Notes: generated from the sequence alone by a model not told the origin. A DNA stretch of 53,370 bases from Candidatus Obscuribacterales bacterium (GCA_019745505.1 JAIETE010000216.1:1-53370); one strand, 5' to 3'. Counted from the first letter of the stretch, positions 42,809 to 51,679 are shown. Made by a program: numbers and translations.

Positions 42809-44017
42809 TCAATTGCGGGCAGCCTTAGGCGACAGAGATACCAATTTGGAAGTCTGTGTTCTTGGACTCGACTGAGGAATATCCTCAGTGAAAGGATAGT
42901 CTTTGAAGAGTGTCTCACCAAGTCCAAGATAAGGATCGTCGATGTCAGCGTGCAGAACCTCGCGATAAAGCTGCTTGGTTACATCATCAGGCTTTGCGCC
43001 CGGATGAGCGAGCAACATCGCATGCACCGGTCCCCGCCGCTGCGTCTCGTTGACCTCTGTATCTTCATGGAGTTTCTTCCAGCGTGCCAATTCTCCTGGT
43101 TTTGAAAAATCGGGCTGCTCGACCAAAACGGGAGTTTGCACTGCAGGTCCAAGACCGGCTCTCCAACCTGGCGGCTGCAAAATCGTCTTAACGCTGATCT
43201 CAATTGAAACCTTAGACAGGTCGGCGAATGGATTTACCTCCATCGCTTTGCCGCTTGCTTTAAGGGACTGATACTGCACCCGATGATAGTCCGCCAGAAA
43301 CGCTTTGGGATTGACAGTGCGCGGCATGTAGTGATGCACCCAGTACAAGCTGTCCAACTGTCTTACATATTCATCGCGCTCGTACAAGCCGGGCAGAATA
43401 TCGACAATCGTACCGTCGGAGCAAAGAACGTATGTAGCGACGTTTCCATGCAACGTGCGTGTCAGCTTGCGACCATTGCCGAAATCGATAGTGACGATCG
43501 GTACCTCGCGTACACTGACCCATACAGGCTCGAACTTTTGATTGATGTCGTTGGCGACTTGTTCATCCGAGAACAGCACGGTTCTCGCCAGGCGTGCATT
43601 CGTTCAGCAGAAGCGGTCATCCAGACGCCCCATCATCTGGAAAAGCAAGACAGGCTTTCCGGACTGCTTGGAGGCATCCAAAGCCGTTTGAATCGCTTTG
43701 TGCCAGCGTATCTTGCCCGGCTCGACCTTTTCCTGCTGTGGTTTGAAAGAAGGCTTCTGGGTGTTTCCTAAAGTCTTCACCGGAGCAGCTGCTTTCTCTT
43801 TTATTGTCCCGTTGTGCTTTATGAAGACTGCATGAGGCGCAGGCTCGGCTTCGGGCTGAGCTCTGAATTTCTCGTAAAACAAGCTTTTCACGGGCATCTC
43901 TATGCGTCCCTTGGACATATCTCTCACGTTCACTTGCTGCGCAGTAGCCGGCAATCCGGACAAAGTGCCGGCCAAGATTGCCACGAGAGCCAAAGAATTG
44001 ATTGATCGACGGGACAT
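42809..44017 (-). CDS. Candidate selenoprotein: secreted thioredoxin-fold protein with in-frame TGA
   Basis: A single reading frame of 403 codons with one in-frame TGA at 43606-43604. Signal peptide: LALVAILAGTLSGLPATAQQ. The thioredoxin-like domain starts about residue 108 with WHKAIQTALDASKQSGKPVLL, reaches GRLDDRFC (Cys137), then TGA (position 138), then TNARLARTVLFSDEQVAND and NQKFEPVWVSVREVP. Both sides look like one fold: the strand before the TGA and the helix plus strand after it. The eight codons between the TGA and the next start-like GTG are also open and consistent. The remainder (about 200 residues) is hydrophilic. GAGG lies five bases before the ATG at 44017. A hairpin 16 bases after the TGA fits bacterial SECIS rules. 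A Cys homologue is the obvious alternative state. Confidence 0.72.
43568..43587 (-). promoter_or_regulatory. Candidate bacterial SECIS hairpin
   Basis: Read on the minus strand: CGAGAAC-CGTGCT-GTTCTCG, a perfect 7-bp stem with a 6-base loop. The stem starts 16 bases after the TGA and the loop 23 bases after it. The second base of the loop is G. Published rules for bacterial SECIS elements ask for the loop 16-37 bases from the UGA with a G among its first two bases. Confidence 0.6.
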
Positions 44018-44205
44018 AATTGCCTCATTGAGAAGGTCGCCTCACAACTGTAATTATGTTTAGAACGCGCTCAAAAACGTCCCGGGTAAACCCCAGACTT
44101 GCAAGGCGGACAATCCTGGAAAGCTCCTGACCAATGCAGCCAGGCTGCCCCGGTGACGTACCGTGTACAATATGCGGTTCGTCACAGTGAGGGAGGACCT
44201 TAGGA

Positions 44206-44580
44206 ATGAAGAGAAAGCAGTTTGTAACCGGCGCCGTCATTGCAGCAGCCGCTTTGTTTCCGCTGGCAGCCTGGTCGCAGTACGCTGCCAACTTCGTTTC
44301 AGTAGGAACCTCAACTCTGCCGGCCGGTCAATACCTGATGAGCAACCTGGCGACCGGCCAATCGCTCTTCGTCATCGTCAGCCCGCAAGGGCAGATGACC
44401 GCCCAAGATCCACGCGCCATTCAAGTATCGCTTGGCGCATCGGCGACGATGCCGGTGAGCGCGCAACCGGGTGCACCGGCTACGACAGGAGCACCTGGCA
44501 GTGGTGGTTTTGGTGGATTGCTCAAGCAAGGACTGGATACTTTTATTCAGAACAAGTTCACGCAACCGCAAGGACAATAG
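44206..44580 (+). CDS. Small secreted protein, 124 aa
   Basis: Signal peptide (residues 1-25, ending AAWSQ), then a mature part with a beta-type segment (STLPAGQYLMSNLATGQSLFVIVSPQGQ, about 36-64) and a Pro/Gly/Ala-rich C-terminus. No family recognised, but the layout suggests a secreted beta-structured protein. GGGAGGA precedes the ATG at 44206. It is followed by a strong terminator. Confidence 0.78.
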   Translation: MKRKQFVTGAVIAAAALFPLAAWSQYAANFVSVGTSTLPAGQYLMSNLATGQSLFVIVSPQGQMTAQDPRAIQVSLGASATMPVSAQPGAPATTGAPGSGGFGGLLKQGLDTFIQNKFTQPQGQ

Positions 44581-44612
44581 CTGATTAGAGCGATCAGTCG
44601 AAGACTATGAAG

Positions 44613-44638
44613 AAAAGGGGCTCGGTCGAGCCCCTTTT
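44613..44638. terminator. Bidirectional terminator
   Basis: AAAAGGGGCTC-GGTC-GAGCCCCTTTT: a perfect 7-bp G/C stem flanked by A4 and T4, serving both the small secreted gene (plus) and the Thr/Asp-rich gene (minus) that converge on it. Confidence 0.88.
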
Positions 44639-44670
44639 CATATTATTCGAATTATCGAAGATTCGATGTG

Positions 44671-46032
44671 TTAGTCGTCGTCGCGATCGCGCTTCTTTTT
44701 GTCTTTGTCGTCATCATCATCGTCATCATCGTCGTCATCATGCTTTGTCGTCGATGATTTTGCCGAGGACGAGCCGTTTGCTTCTGTTTGAATCGAAGAG
44801 TTGGTCGGCGGCTTCGCTTCTTCTACCTTGGGAGCTTCCTCTGAATTTTTCTTCTGGCTGAAATCGATCACAGTGGTAGTTTCAATTTCAGTTGTCTTCT
44901 GAGGGGCCCCATCAGCTGGCGCAGTAGTGGCAGTCGAGGCGGATGAAGTCGTCGATGAATCCGTTGTCGGAGTCAGAGTAGACGTCGTCGTTGTCGTTGT
45001 CGTCGTGGTCGTGGCTGCCGGTGTCACGCTTGTGGCAGGAACACTAATCTCAGCTGCACTGGTGGTTGTCGTAGTCGTCGAAGTCACAGCCGTAGAGCCG
45101 CCAGCGGGAACAGTTGTGCCGCTGCCAGTGCTCTGAAAAGTAGAACTGGTAGAACTGGTCGAGCTGGTAGCGGTTGCGGATGTCGCCGGGGTCGCACCAG
45201 TAGCAATGTCTGTAGGAGTGCCGAAGAGTTTCGTTTCTTCGACGAAAGCAGCCACCGGCTGATAGAAATTGGCATCTACTGATTGAGTTACAGTTTTGGT
45301 GACACCCATCTTGCCGGCGGTGATAGCTACATCGCGTGCACCGGTTTCATTTGGTTTGGCAAATTTGGCGGCCAGCAAATTGACCCACATCTTCTTTTCG
45401 ACAACGTGAATCTTGAAACCTTTGATATTTGTGGCGGCGACTGTTCCGTCCGTACCTTCATTGAGGTTCAATGTGACGATCTTTTCCATAGCGATCTGAT
45501 CGACTTTGTCATCGCCGGTGTTGTTTTCGATGCGATTCGGGATGGTCACCGTGACGATGAAATTGCCTTCGTCCTTGTCCTTGACGACAATGATCGTGGC
45601 TTTATTGTCGCGAATCAGCTTCTCGGCATCTTTTCCAAGCTTGCCCGGATCTATGACTCTGCAGAATTTGCCTAATTCATTAGCCTCAGTCTGCAAGTCG
45701 GGGTCGGACAAACTTAATTTTGCGGCAACATCTACAGCTCGCTGCAAATAGGCCATACCGTCACCATAATCGCCGTTCTGGCGGCAGGCTTGAGCAAGAC
45801 GCTTAAGGGTCAGCTCGAGGTTCGCATCAGGGGTCGCTTCTCCCTGAGCTTCCAACGCGTCAAGGCATTTACCCCAGTTGGTCTCGGCCTTCTTCCACTC
45901 ACTGGCATCTGTTGCTGCCTGTGCAGTGGTTTTTGCCTTTTCGAATTTGGGATTCTCGCCCTCGGCAAATGCTGCAGATGCAGCAATAAAACCCAGAATG
46001 CTCAGACTAATTGCAGTGCGTTTGAAACTCAT
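44671..46032 (-). CDS. Secreted protein with Thr-rich linker and poly-Asp tail, 453 aa
   Basis: A signal peptide (to about residue 23) is followed by a TPR-like helical domain (about 25-115, with GDYGDGMAYLQRAVDVAAKL), a beta-rich middle domain (about 130-270), a long Ser/Thr/Ala linker (about 280-370) and a C-terminal tail with a run of 11 Asp, then KDKKKRDRDDD. The tail is encoded by GAT/GAC repeats. AGGTGAGGG precedes the ATG. The acidic tail could bind cations, while the Thr-rich linker could be glycosylated; both are guesses from composition. Confidence 0.8.
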   Translation of the reverse strand: MSFKRTAISLSILGFIAASAAFAEGENPKFEKAKTTAQAATDASEWKKAETNWGKCLDALEAQGEATPDANLELTLKRLAQACRQNGDYGDGMAYLQRAVDVAAKLSLSDPDLQTEANELGKFCRVIDPGKLGKDAEKLIRDNKATIIVVKDKDEGNFIVTVTIPNRIENNTGDDKVDQIAMEKIVTLNLNEGTDGTVAATNIKGFKIHVVEKKMWVNLLAAKFAKPNETGARDVAITAGKMGVTKTVTQSVDANFYQPVAAFVEETKLFGTPTDIATGATPATSATATSSTSSTSSTFQSTGSGTTVPAGGSTAVTSTTTTTTSAAEISVPATSVTPAATTTTTTTTTTSTLTPTTDSSTTSSASTATTAPADGAPQKTTEIETTTVIDFSQKKNSEEAPKVEEAKPPTNSSIQTEANGSSSAKSSTTKHDDDDDDDDDDDKDKKKRDRDDD

Positions 46033-46114
46033 AAACCCTCACCTAGACGTATTACCATCCAATCAAACTTTTCTCTAATGCGCAAACTGTTTGCTATGAA
46101 AAGCAGACGTTTTC

Positions 46115-46945
46115 TTACTTCTGCTTTCTTTCCCGGCGTACCAGATAATCACCGAGAGCTTTTGGATCATCCGTGACGATCCCATCTACTCCTTGCGAAA
46201 TCAGCTCTTCCCACTCCGGCTTTTTGTTAGGCGTCCAAACATTGACTTTCAATGATGCACCATGAGCGGTATCAATTACATCTTTACGCATGCTGCCGAA
46301 ATAAGGATGCCAGGCCGTCGCTCCGACTTGTTTTGCGTATTGCCCGACATCACAGATGATCGGGTCGCCCAGAAGAGCGATCGCATATTTCGAACTTTTC
46401 GCGTGAAGGCGCTTTAGCACCTCATGATCAAAAGAACTGATGATAATGGTGTCCGGATATTTGTAATCGGCAAGCACCTTCAGCAAATCATCTTCGATAC
46501 CCGGATAGCTGACGGGTGTGTTCTTTATCTCGATATTGAGAACAACCTTGCCGTCCAGGAGCCTTAAGACATCAGAGAGCAGCGGCACTCGTTCGTTTTT
46601 GAATTGCTCACCGAACCAACTTCCGGCATCTAATTTGCTCAGGTCGGCGAAAGCTGTGTCTTTTATCAATCCAGTACCATTAGTGGTGCGCTTCAGATCT
46701 TCGTCGTGAATAACCACCAGTTCGCCGGTTTTACAACGCTGAATATCCAACTCGATGCCATAGACGCCGTTCTCTTTGCACTTGCGAAATGCGGCCATCG
46801 TATTCTCTGGCGCCCACTTTGCTCCACCACGATGCGCGTATATTTTAGGGTCTTTCGACTCGGCTGCATCGCCGGGCAATGCAAGCTGACCCATTGCTAC
46901 GCAGAGAGTCAAAAGTGCAGTCTTAGCAGTTTGGATGCGTGACAT
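46115..46945 (-). CDS. Glycerophosphodiester phosphodiesterase (GDPD)
   Basis: 276 residues. A signal peptide to about 27 (ALLTLCVAMGQLALPGDAAE) suggests a periplasmic enzyme. The catalytic core is YAHRGGAKWAPENT (about 36-49), IELDIQRCKTGELVVIHDEDL (about 63-82) and IEIKNTP (about 138-144), the residues that bind calcium and cleave glycerophosphodiesters. It releases glycerol-3-phosphate and an alcohol, useful for phosphate and lipid recycling. AGAGGT precedes the ATG. Convenient nearby elements for phosphate control were not seen. Confidence 0.93.
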   Translation of the reverse strand: MSRIQTAKTALLTLCVAMGQLALPGDAAESKDPKIYAHRGGAKWAPENTMAAFRKCKENGVYGIELDIQRCKTGELVVIHDEDLKRTTNGTGLIKDTAFADLSKLDAGSWFGEQFKNERVPLLSDVLRLLDGKVVLNIEIKNTPVSYPGIEDDLLKVLADYKYPDTIIISSFDHEVLKRLHAKSSKYAIALLGDPIICDVGQYAKQVGATAWHPYFGSMRKDVIDTAHGASLKVNVWTPNKKPEWEELISQGVDGIVTDDPKALGDYLVRRERKQK

Positions 46946-47012
46946 GATCTAACCTCTGGGCGTTATTTTCCGCTCCAAAAGGTATCACGTACGGCGCTGA
47001 AAAGCGCGCTTG

Positions 47013-48047
47013 TCAAGCCGATGTCGTAGATGTTGTCGCCGGCGGTCTGACCGGACGAGGACAGCAGTCGGGATGGCAGAAGTCAGGCGCCGCGCCGCGA
47101 GTTCCTTGCGACGGGCGTTCTTCTGCATCCTGCAAGCGCTCTTCAATCAATTCTCGAATCATCGAAATAAAAGCCGGATGAGTGCCAGCAGTCAGCGAGC
47201 GCTCGAAATTAATACCAACTTTTCCGGCCACCGAAGCCGCTTCGGTATCGAGGTCATAGATGATTTCCATATGATCGGACACGAAACCAATCGGCAGAAC
47301 CACTACGTCCTTAATCTTGCGATGAGCAACATCACGCAAGTGCTCCTGGATGTCAGGCTCCAACCACGGCTGGCTGGCAGGTCCGCTGCGACTCTGATAC
47401 GCAAGATTCCAATCGGTTATACCGGCTGCCACGGCAACCAATCTGCAGGTTTCCAGCAACTGGCTTTCATAGTCGCAACCCTCGGCCATAGATGTCGGAA
47501 TGCTGTGAGCGGTAAAAATCACATGGACGTTCTTCCTGCGAGCCTCGGGGATTCGATTCAACGACTCTTCCAGATGCGCGACATTTGACTCGATGAATTT
47601 CGGATGGTTATAGAAGAGGCGCAATTTATCAATTTCCGGCGCGCCCTCACCGACCTCGGCGCGGGCGCGCTCGATGTCATCAAGGTATTGACGGCAACCG
47701 GAATAACTTCCATACGCCGACGTCACGAATGCGATTGCTCGTTTTACGCCTGCATCCTTCATTTTGCGCAAAGTATCAGCAAGCATTGGATGCCAATTGC
47801 GATTTCCCCAGTACACCGGCAAATCGATGTTGTGTTTTTTGAGCTCATCTTTGAGGGCCGAGATCAGGCGGCGATTCTGCCCGTTGAGGGGGCTGACTCC
47901 ACCAAACAATTCATAATGGTGCGCGACTTCTTTCATGCGTTTTTCAGGAACGTTCTTGCCGCGCAGAACATTCTGCAAAAATGGCATCACATCATCTTTT
48001 CCTTCCGGTCCACCGAAAGAGATGACCAGCACCGCATCGTATTGCAT
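47013..48047 (-). CDS. hemH: Ferrochelatase with a C-terminal cysteine cluster
   Basis: 344 residues. The ferrochelatase core shows SFGGPEGKDDVMPFL at the start (about 10-24), GNRNWHPMLADTLRKM (about 81-96) and VIFTAHSIPTSM (about 177-188), where the catalytic His lies, and later VVVLPIGFVSDHMEIIYDLD (about 247-266). The C-terminal extension ends FCHPDCCPRP (Cys at about 325, 329 and 330), resembling the 2Fe-2S-type clusters of some ferrochelatases. It inserts iron into protoporphyrin or coproporphyrin for haem. The ATG at 48047 is preceded by AAGG at six bases. Confidence 0.95.
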   Translation of the reverse strand: MQYDAVLVISFGGPEGKDDVMPFLQNVLRGKNVPEKRMKEVAHHYELFGGVSPLNGQNRRLISALKDELKKHNIDLPVYWGNRNWHPMLADTLRKMKDAGVKRAIAFVTSAYGSYSGCRQYLDDIERARAEVGEGAPEIDKLRLFYNHPKFIESNVAHLEESLNRIPEARRKNVHVIFTAHSIPTSMAEGCDYESQLLETCRLVAVAAGITDWNLAYQSRSGPASQPWLEPDIQEHLRDVAHRKIKDVVVLPIGFVSDHMEIIYDLDTEAASVAGKVGINFERSLTAGTHPAFISMIRELIEERLQDAEERPSQGTRGAAPDFCHPDCCPRPVRPPATTSTTSA

Positions 48048-48082
48048 GATTACCTTGTTTCCTTATTGAGTCGGTCTCAATC

Positions 48083-48796
48083 TCAATTCGCGTCGTATGT
48101 TTCGATCGAGCCGTCCGGATTCCTTATCACTCTTACATCGCCATAATTGCCATGACCCCTGGGTCTGCGGGCAGTGCGGCGTTTTACCCTAGAAGCAGCG
48201 CCTGTTTTGGCGGAAGCACTCGGCTTTGCCGAAGAGCCCGCTTTCACTGGCGATTGCGACTTCTCTTTCGGACCAGGCGTGCCGCCCGTGTAGCCGGTGA
48301 CCTCGATCGTACCATCAGGATTCTTTTTGACCGTGACACCTTTGTCATATTTATGCACGAATTTGTGAACACCAGTTGAACCGGCGCCGGACTTTGGAGG
48401 TTTGGGTCTGGACGAGCCGGCGGAAACGGAGCCTTTTCCATTGCTATATTTGCTCACAGGGTGCGGTGAACCTTTTCCTGAAGCTCGCTGAGACGAGGAC
48501 GAAACCACGCCCGAGTCGAATGTTTCAATGGAGCCATCCGCGTTTTTTCTTACCACCACGCCATCGTTGTATTTCTGGGTCGACCTTTTGGTGCCGGAAC
48601 GCGAACCTCGCCTCGGCGCCGGTGCTGAAGAATCTGAGCTGTCGTAAGTTTCGATCGAACCATCAGAATTTTTCTTTACCGTTACATCACCGTAATTTTG
48701 ACTGCAAGCCGGCAATATCAAAAACAGTCCATTCAGCAATAGAGCAGTCGCAAGAAAGGAAAAACCGCTCGCCTGCGAAAAGGAGGATAAACGCAT
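48083..48796 (-). CDS. Lipoprotein with four copies of a Y-x-D-G-V-x-V motif
   Basis: 237 residues. Lipobox LPAC (Cys31) after a hydrophobic core; basic linkers follow. Four repeats share the pattern Y-x-[DK]-[GV]-V-x-V-x-[KR]-N-x-DGSIE: YGDVTVKKNSDGSIE (about 35), YNDGVVVRKNADGSIE (about 75), YDKGVTVKKNPDGTIE and YGDVRVIRNPDGSIE at the C-terminus. Each would fold as a beta hairpin. The spacers are Ser/Gly/Lys-rich. The function is unknown, possibly surface or cell-wall binding. The ATG at 48796 is favoured because GAGG lies nine bases upstream; a reading from 48841 is in frame. Confidence 0.8.
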   Translation of the reverse strand: MRLSSFSQASGFSFLATALLLNGLFLILPACSQNYGDVTVKKNSDGSIETYDSSDSSAPAPRRGSRSGTKRSTQKYNDGVVVRKNADGSIETFDSGVVSSSSQRASGKGSPHPVSKYSNGKGSVSAGSSRPKPPKSGAGSTGVHKFVHKYDKGVTVKKNPDGTIEVTGYTGGTPGPKEKSQSPVKAGSSAKPSASAKTGAASRVKRRTARRPRGHGNYGDVRVIRNPDGSIETYDAN

Positions 48797-49312
48797 TCTT
48801 TTGGACCTCAAAACTCGACAATACCGAGATGCCAGGCACAATTATAGACCTCTCATAAAAGGCACGCTTATCCACTAATGTTGCCCCCACTGGTCACAGA
48901 AGACCTAAATCCGCATGAAGAGGCAGTTTTGGCGCTGGAGACGGTTGAATTTTAGTTAAGGTAGCAAGACCAAAGCCCGAAGACACAACTCTATTGCCGT
49001 TTTCGAGCCTCAAGCAATCTCTTGACAACATTCTTGTGTGCGTGCAAAGATGCAAGTACGGCTGTTTTCAGCTTTGGCGGCCCTCTTACGGGGCATTGGC
49101 GGCAAATACAAAAGGCAAGGCGTACGCACCTTGCTGTTGAGGGGTCACGTAAACAAACCGTGCTTCGGGCGCTGAGTGCGTTGCGCCGCTGCACACAGAA
49201 ACGAAATCACACATCAAAAACAGCTTGTGTCCAGCAGCTTTTCAGCTGCGGCCACGCTTTTGCATCCACGATACGCATTCCCGAGTTGGCGTAGCGTGGA
49301 ATGGGGGGACGT
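48797..49312. other. Intergenic region of 516 bp with hairpins
   Basis: No convincing gene. A TTGACA (49022-49027) lacks a good -10 at 17 bases. Hairpins: GCTG-TTTT-CAGC (49061-49072), GCAGCT-TTTC-AGCTGC (49234-49249) and GGCCC-like pairing around 49080-49100. These could make a non-coding transcript or a leader for the Roadblock gene, but the case is weak. Confidence 0.35.
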
Positions 49313-51640
49313 ATGAATGAATCGCAAACACGGCTTCTGATTCAGCGTGAGTTAGACGGTAATCTGTCGCAGGAAGAAGAGATGCGGCTGCGCAGAGTGC
49401 TGATGGTCAATGATTCGGCAGTCAGTTTTCGTGCAAATCTGAGCCAAATTGTCGCGGCAGTGCACGAGCTCGAACTTCCTGATTCGGTGAGGCCAGGCGA
49501 CAGCAGCCGACTGGCGATCCAGATTCTGGACAGTCTGCCTTCTGCAAAAGCAAATTTTTGGGACCCGATTCTCGACATTTTCGGCAATCGAAAAAGCGGA
49601 AAAAATGATCCTCGCAGCACCCGCAGTGTAGCCAGCAACCCAGCCGCAACAGCCAGAAGTGGTAAAGGCTCTGGCGTGGATTCATCGCAACGCAACAAAT
49701 CGATTGCAAACAGTGGTTCTCAAAGCAAAATCGATCCTGCCGTTCTTGCTCCGAAAAGAGATTCTGCAAAGGACTCGGATAAGGAGAGAACGCCTCACGG
49801 TTTGCAGGCCGTTGATCAGTATGTCACCGGTACCCATTCAGCGCTCGGTGGATTGGGCAAGAAGCTAAACATCAACAAGAACAATGCACCGCTTGAAGAG
49901 GTAGGCAAAACTCTTGCCGACGCGATCCGGGAAAAGGTTCATGAGCATCTGCGCGAAGAAGCGGAACACTGCGAGCATGGCGATCAATATCACCAGGCAG
50001 AAAGTCTCGACTCGCAGGAAAGAAAAACAGACCATCAAGCTGATTACTCGATGGAGCAAAATAGAGATGTTCCGGTCGATTTGCGCGCTCAGTTGAAAGC
50101 AGAGATAGGGGCCGACTTCAGTGCGCAAATGCAGCCCGCTTTACCTCCCTCTGCTGCTCCTGCCGCCGTGCTGCCGGTAATTGCAAACCCACCGAATATA
50201 GTGCCTGCCAGCATAACCACAAAACAGGTTGCCACCTCCGTCAACCTGGGTGACTCAATGGTGCTGACAGTCGGACCGCAGAATGGAAAACCGGTGGCAG
50301 AGGCGCAAAAATTCACTAACTCGAATTTGCCGACGCCACAGGTAAGCGGACACCATTTCTCAAACGAAGAACTCTCGGAGTGGAAATCCGGTGCCTATCC
50401 GATAGTGCCACCACAGGCGAAGCCTCGTGCCGAAATACAAACTGAGACAGGTCCGCTGGTACCCTTCTCGGTAAACACGGCACCGAATATCGCTAAACTC
50501 AATCTCAAAGACACGGCTGAAATCATGAAGCAATTAGCCGCCGATTCGCAGCGAGAAAGAAGTCCCTTGCCGCAATGGACATCGACCGGCAGCTTCAACA
50601 ATGAGCCGATGCCCGCAAAGCCTGCTGCCTGGCCGATTACGACGCAGCCGGAATGGCCGACTCCAGCGACTGAAGAGGCGACACCAATTCCACAAAGCAA
50701 CGCATCTGCGCAATCTTGGAACGCGCCTCCGGTGCCGGACTGGATAGTCCCTTCGGCCAATCCGACCCAGGCGGCGGACCCATGGGCACCGCAAGCGGCG
50801 ACGACGCCTCAACCTTTTCAAAACCCCTGGGCACCGCCTCCGGTGCAGATGAGTACACCTGTTCCTGTTCCTGTTCCTGCTCCAGTGGCGAAGACAAATT
50901 CGGAACATATTCAAACTCCGACAGAGATAATGCCAGGTCAGTTTCCAGAGCCCAAAATCGTTCCGGTAACACGCCAGAGTGCCCTTCCTTTAGAGGCAAT
51001 CGGCGACCGCATTAACGAGCTCTTCAACGAACCGATTGAATCGAAACCTCCCACTACAGTCGAACAACCTGCCATTCACGTCGAGCATCCGCGCCAAAAC
51101 AGTGTTTTGGAAAATGACGTCAATCAGTGCCTTGCATCGCTGGGCCGACTGGCGGACGTAAAGTACGCAACCGACACCAACGGCAAGATCAAAGAATTGG
51201 GAAGATTCTTGCTCACCGACGACACGATCGAAAAAATCGACAGCGTCATCAAGAGAGGACTGGGGCACAGCCATGCACGTGTTGTCACTTTAGATGCAGC
51301 ACAACAGATGGCCAGTGCGCTTGAGCCGATTTTGAAATTTGCAGGCGTGGTCGGCTATATGGTCTGCGGGTATGACGGTCTTCCAATTACAAGCGCGCTT
51401 CCTCATGACGTAGACATTGAGCTTTTGGGCGGCTGCAGCCTCGTGTCGTATATGAATTCCCATCACATCATCAAAGTCATGGGGCATAGCCACATTCGAC
51501 AGATCGTCATGCAGATGCCTGCCGGCTGCATGATTCTGGCCGACTTCGGAAAGGGCATTCTCGTCACTCTGACAAACGAGAAAGAAGCCACCGCCCTGGC
51601 TAGATTGAGCGAAACAATCGATTCAATCACCGGGACCTAG
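49313..51640 (+). CDS. Roadblock/LC7-domain protein with long Pro-rich linker, 775 aa
   Basis: Three parts. Residues 1-75 look like the N-terminal helical part of an anti-sigma-type protein (ESQTRLLIQRELDGNLSQEEEM), without Cys/His metal ligands. About 80-560 is a low-complexity region with Pro/Ala/Thr/Gln and a charged helix (EVGKTLADAIREKVHEHLREE). About 600-775 carries the Roadblock/LAMTOR domain (GVVGYMVCGYDGLPITSALP ... GGCSLVSYMNSHHI), known to regulate Ras/MglA-like GTPases. Start ATG 49313, with GGGGGGA four bases upstream. No small GTPase gene is nearby in this window. Confidence 0.85.
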   Translation: MNESQTRLLIQRELDGNLSQEEEMRLRRVLMVNDSAVSFRANLSQIVAAVHELELPDSVRPGDSSRLAIQILDSLPSAKANFWDPILDIFGNRKSGKNDPRSTRSVASNPAATARSGKGSGVDSSQRNKSIANSGSQSKIDPAVLAPKRDSAKDSDKERTPHGLQAVDQYVTGTHSALGGLGKKLNINKNNAPLEEVGKTLADAIREKVHEHLREEAEHCEHGDQYHQAESLDSQERKTDHQADYSMEQNRDVPVDLRAQLKAEIGADFSAQMQPALPPSAAPAAVLPVIANPPNIVPASITTKQVATSVNLGDSMVLTVGPQNGKPVAEAQKFTNSNLPTPQVSGHHFSNEELSEWKSGAYPIVPPQAKPRAEIQTETGPLVPFSVNTAPNIAKLNLKDTAEIMKQLAADSQRERSPLPQWTSTGSFNNEPMPAKPAAWPITTQPEWPTPATEEATPIPQSNASAQSWNAPPVPDWIVPSANPTQAADPWAPQAATTPQPFQNPWAPPPVQMSTPVPVPVPAPVAKTNSEHIQTPTEIMPGQFPEPKIVPVTRQSALPLEAIGDRINELFNEPIESKPPTTVEQPAIHVEHPRQNSVLENDVNQCLASLGRLADVKYATDTNGKIKELGRFLLTDDTIEKIDSVIKRGLGHSHARVVTLDAAQQMASALEPILKFAGVVGYMVCGYDGLPITSALPHDVDIELLGGCSLVSYMNSHHIIKVMGHSHIRQIVMQMPAGCMILADFGKGILVTLTNEKEATALARLSETIDSITGT

Positions 51641-51679
51641 TTAGGAACATAAAATCTCACAGGGCGTCGAGTAAAAATA

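Noticed and set aside
42809-43579. Stand-alone 256-residue gene from GTG at 43579
   Set aside because: No ribosome binding site before that GTG, and it begins in the middle of a thioredoxin fold.
43604-44017. Stand-alone 137-residue thioredoxin-like gene ending at TGA
   Set aside because: The next frame continues in phase after the TGA with matching fold elements; two independent genes would not need an open, in-phase eight-codon linker.
44927-45136. Val-rich plus-strand frame
   Set aside because: Created by the Thr-rich repeat of the minus-strand gene read backwards.
49022-49050. Promoter TTGACA before the Roadblock gene
   Set aside because: No reasonable -10 element at 16-18 bases; the hexamer alone is insufficient.
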